A stretch of 64,000 nucleotides of DNA from contig OX243825.1 of NCBI GenBank assembly GCA_945859605.1, positions 28,462,412 through 28,526,411 on the forward strand, given 5' to 3'. Of the stretch, positions 61,802-64,000 are shown one piece after another; position 1 is the first letter of the stretch, and every line of letters begins with the position of its first letter. A program made the translations under genes and the position numbers. The notes under the pieces are model-generated. The model saw only the letters and a list, made by a program, of their open reading frames with translations. It searched no databases and was not told where the DNA came from. Origin of the DNA: Lumbricus rubellus. Its lineage: Eukaryota > Annelida > Clitellata > Crassiclitellata > Lumbricidae.

Positions 61802-62011
61802 GACTCGAGTCCAACTACACCTTGTCCATTCACCGTGATCAAGTTCATCAAGAGCAGCAACTCCACTTTGAAGTGCAGCTGCAACCTGGCCACGTGCTTC
61901 GAAGATGGCGGCAGGAGAACCTGCTGCAAAGATGCCGTCGAGTACTGCGCTGCAAGACTACCCCCAAAAGTGCAATCTCTGAATAATGGACAAACCTTTC
62001 CACCGTATTAG
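61802..62011 (+). pseudogene. truncated sixth copy: 3' part of a cysteine-rich exon 2
   Basis: An open frame of 69 codons starts within exon 2 homology at DSSPTTPCPFTVIKF and runs to the usual NGQTFPPY stop. It keeps cysteines 6-12 and an N-S-T sequon. Exon 1, the acceptor and the first five cysteines are missing. Directly upstream is gene 5 3' UTR sequence (AACAATTTAATTGA). The 3' flank (GAATGCGCTCTATTTGCCAC) is of the gene 4 type, not the gene 3/5 type. This is the scar of a deletion or unequal exchange that removed most of a sixth gene. Confidence 0.85.
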
Positions 62012-62152
62012 TTCCATGTGGAGAGAATCCGGTTCTGAAGTTCCGTATAATTATTATTATAATTTTAAAAGCTGAATGCGCTCTATTTGCCACTATGCTG
62101 TGTAATCATGGGAATGTCCTTCTGGTATTCTGCCCTCCAGATCATGAGAAAC

Positions 62153-62484
62153 TATATATATATATATATATATATTACTAGCTGTAAAACCCGGCGTTGC
62201 CCGGGAAATTTTGGGGTTTCACCTCCCCCTCCACAACACTCCCGCTCCAACCCTGCTAACCTCTTTTCCCATCCTCGTCTCACACCCTTCCGCACCCACA
62301 CACTGCCCCTCTCCGCTCCCGCCCTGCTCACCGCTCCCACCCCAGCCCTCGTCCCAACTCTTCCGCATCCGTGCACCGCTCACCGCTCCTACCCCGCATC
62401 ACCAATCATCACCCACGGCACCACCCACCTCCAACCGCTATGCTCTCCCCGCACTCTTACCCGGCCTCACCCAGACTTCACTTC
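62153..62484. repeat. (TA)n and C-rich repeat of unknown class
   Basis: A short TA run is followed by ACCCGGCGTTGCCCGGGAA and then about 270 bp of CCCTCC/CACTC-rich sequence. The proline-rich frames here look like low complexity rather than genes. Confidence 0.6.
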
Positions 62485-62700
62485 TGGGTACTTATGAGTT
62501 ATCTACCCCGATTTATTTTGACACAGTGTCTTTTCCATGAATCGACCAGTTTCTAATGGCTAAACTAACCCTAACACTAACCATAACCGACCCTCACGAT
62601 GCCTAACCTGAGCCCTAACCGACCCTCACGGAAAAGACGTGGAATGACAACGCTGAAAAAATAAAAAAATAAATCGGGGTAGATAACCCATTAGTACCCA
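62485..62700. mobile_element. 216-bp MITE with TGGGTAC ends and TTAGGG-like core
   Basis: Ends TGGGTACTTATGAGTTATCT and its near complement ending CATTAGTACCCA continue into ACCCCGATTTATTT. The core CTAACCCTAACACTAACC...GACCCTCACG matches, inverted, the core of the element at 49169-49765. Confidence 0.7.
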
Positions 62701-62718
62701 CTCCTGTGCAATAGTACA

Positions 62719-64000
62719 CTGCCGTGCTAAGCAAAAAGACAGTAACTCAAAAAAGACGATTTTGCGTAAAACGATAAAGAAGAAATCGGTTTAATTCAAC
62801 CAGAAATAAAGCTAGAATCTTTCTGAATTTTTGCAAGCAGTTATATATAAACTACTGAATTTTGAAACTAAACTAGTTTTTTGTGAAATTTGTGTAAAAA
62901 TTGTATAAAAATGAGATACTGCTTTTTTGCTTAGTATCGAAGAATTGAACATCGGTTTGATGCTAAGCAAGAAAGCAGTAACTCATCGTATGGTAGAGCG
63001 GGCTGGTGAAAAATAATTGTTCTCTTTGCGATACAAGAATGAAATTTGGTATATACCACGAACATGTCCTAAGACAAATATTTTGCCATAGGGTCATTGC
63101 AGATTTGCCCTCTGGCCCCAATGGCAGCCATTTTCCAAAATGGCCGACAGATATACATATTTTTAAATATCTCGGCTTCTATTTCACTTAGAAGTGTCAT
63201 CTTAGTGTCTAATCATACATATTTAGAGACGCTGATTCCAATAGTGCCATTTAAAACCAACTCTGGCTTCAACGGCGGCCATTTTTCAAAATGGCCGACC
63301 AAAATCGTGATTTTTTAATATCTCAGCATTAAATCCACTTAGAATCGTCATCTTGGTGCCTAAATATACATATTTAGGGACAAGGATTCTAATGGGGCCA
63401 CCCTAAACTTCATCTGGTCTCAATGGCGGTCATTTTCAAAATGGCCGTCCAAAATGTGAATTTTGCAAATCCCTCTTTTGTGGTCGGCAATGTGGAAACT
63501 GGTGGTCATTGAGGTCACTGGGAACTATGTGATGGCCCTATTGAGATCCCTGACTGAAATGTGCATGTTTTGACACCAAGATGACAATTCCAAGTGAACT
63601 GAAAGCCGAGATATTGACAAATCTCTCTTTTTGGGTCCGCCATTTTGGAAAATGGCCGCCATTGAGGCCATGGGGAACTTTGTGATGGCCCTATTGGGAT
63701 CCTTGACCTGAGATGTGTATGTTTTGACACCAAGATGACGATTCTAAGTTAATTGAAAGCCGTGATATTGACAAATCCTTCTTGTTGGGTCGGCCATTTT
63801 GGAAAATGGCCGCCATTGAGGCCATTGGGAAAATTTGGATGGCTCCACTGGAATCCGTGACCCTCAATTTGTATGTTTTGACACCAAGATGACGATTCTA
63901 AGTGAATTGTAAGCTGAGAAATTGAAAAATCCATATTTTGAACGCCATTTTGGAAAATGGCCGCCATTCAGACCCATGGGGAAACTTTTAGATGACCCTA
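62719..64000. mobile_element. foldback element copy 2 (runs past the window end)
   Basis: It starts with the same CTGCCGTGCTAAGCAAAAAG terminus as 30902-32523 and follows it closely in the same orientation, including the inverted sets of GGCCATTTTGGAAAATGGCC units. The right end is outside the window. Confidence 0.88.

Noticed and set aside
62087..62556. Proline/serine-rich frames at the C-rich repeat
   Set aside because: Low-complexity C-rich repeat DNA; no splice or domain evidence.

Overview
The window reads as nuclear DNA of an animal, most likely a marine invertebrate. Short exons have GT/AG borders and are separated by AT-rich, transposon-crowded introns. There is a clear metazoan LHFPL-family membrane protein gene and no sign of bacterial gene packing. 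The very high density of TAGGCCTA-like words and the style of the repeats would suit an echinoderm, but the sequence alone does not prove that. All recognised host genes are on the + strand. A 200-base assembly gap (N) lies at 456-655.

Layout. 1-5.2 kb: gap, microsatellites, LINE 3' ends and a perfect CRE site, probably the upstream side of the LHFPL gene. 5.27-7.53 kb: a three-exon LHFPL3/4/5-type tetraspan gene of about 318 codons, followed by a hairpin-forming 33-bp minisatellite. 10.2-62 kb: a tandem array of five two-exon genes for small secreted cysteine-rich proteins, plus a truncated sixth copy. I do not recognise this family. Exon 1 encodes a signal peptide and a variable tail. Exon 2 encodes a 12-cysteine module (11 in gene 1) ending in G-Q-x-[FM]-P-P-Y. 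Every exon junction is phase 1. The start/stop pairs are gene 1 10215-12580, gene 2 21661-23905, gene 3 29549-35616, gene 4 43548-47722 and gene 5 53184-61612; the headless copy is 61802-62011. Genes 2-5 share an upstream module, GAA/GAT microsatellite blocks before exon 1 and, in genes 3 and 4, large TTC arrays in the intron. The array therefore grew by repeated segmental duplication.

Between and inside the genes lies a dense, nested set of mobile elements whose ends and target-site duplications (TSDs) can be read directly. Six hAT-like insertions have perfect 8-bp TSDs. They include two nearly identical 3.88-kb copies in opposite orientation (37900-41782 and 56282-60162), each carrying a broken CR1/L2-like LINE that is itself split by a long-TIR element with a 9-bp TSD. 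Also present are mariner relics, a TTAA-flanked piggyBac-like MITE, a MULE-like element and two copies of a foldback element.

The most unusual signal is at the scale of a few bases. Aligning the duplicated segments shows that TA in one copy repeatedly becomes TA-GGC-TA, TA-GCC-TA or TA-GGCC-TA in the other. That is the form expected of excision footprints from a TA-targeting transposon with termini 5'-GGC, and it could explain the abundance of TAGGCCTA in this genome.
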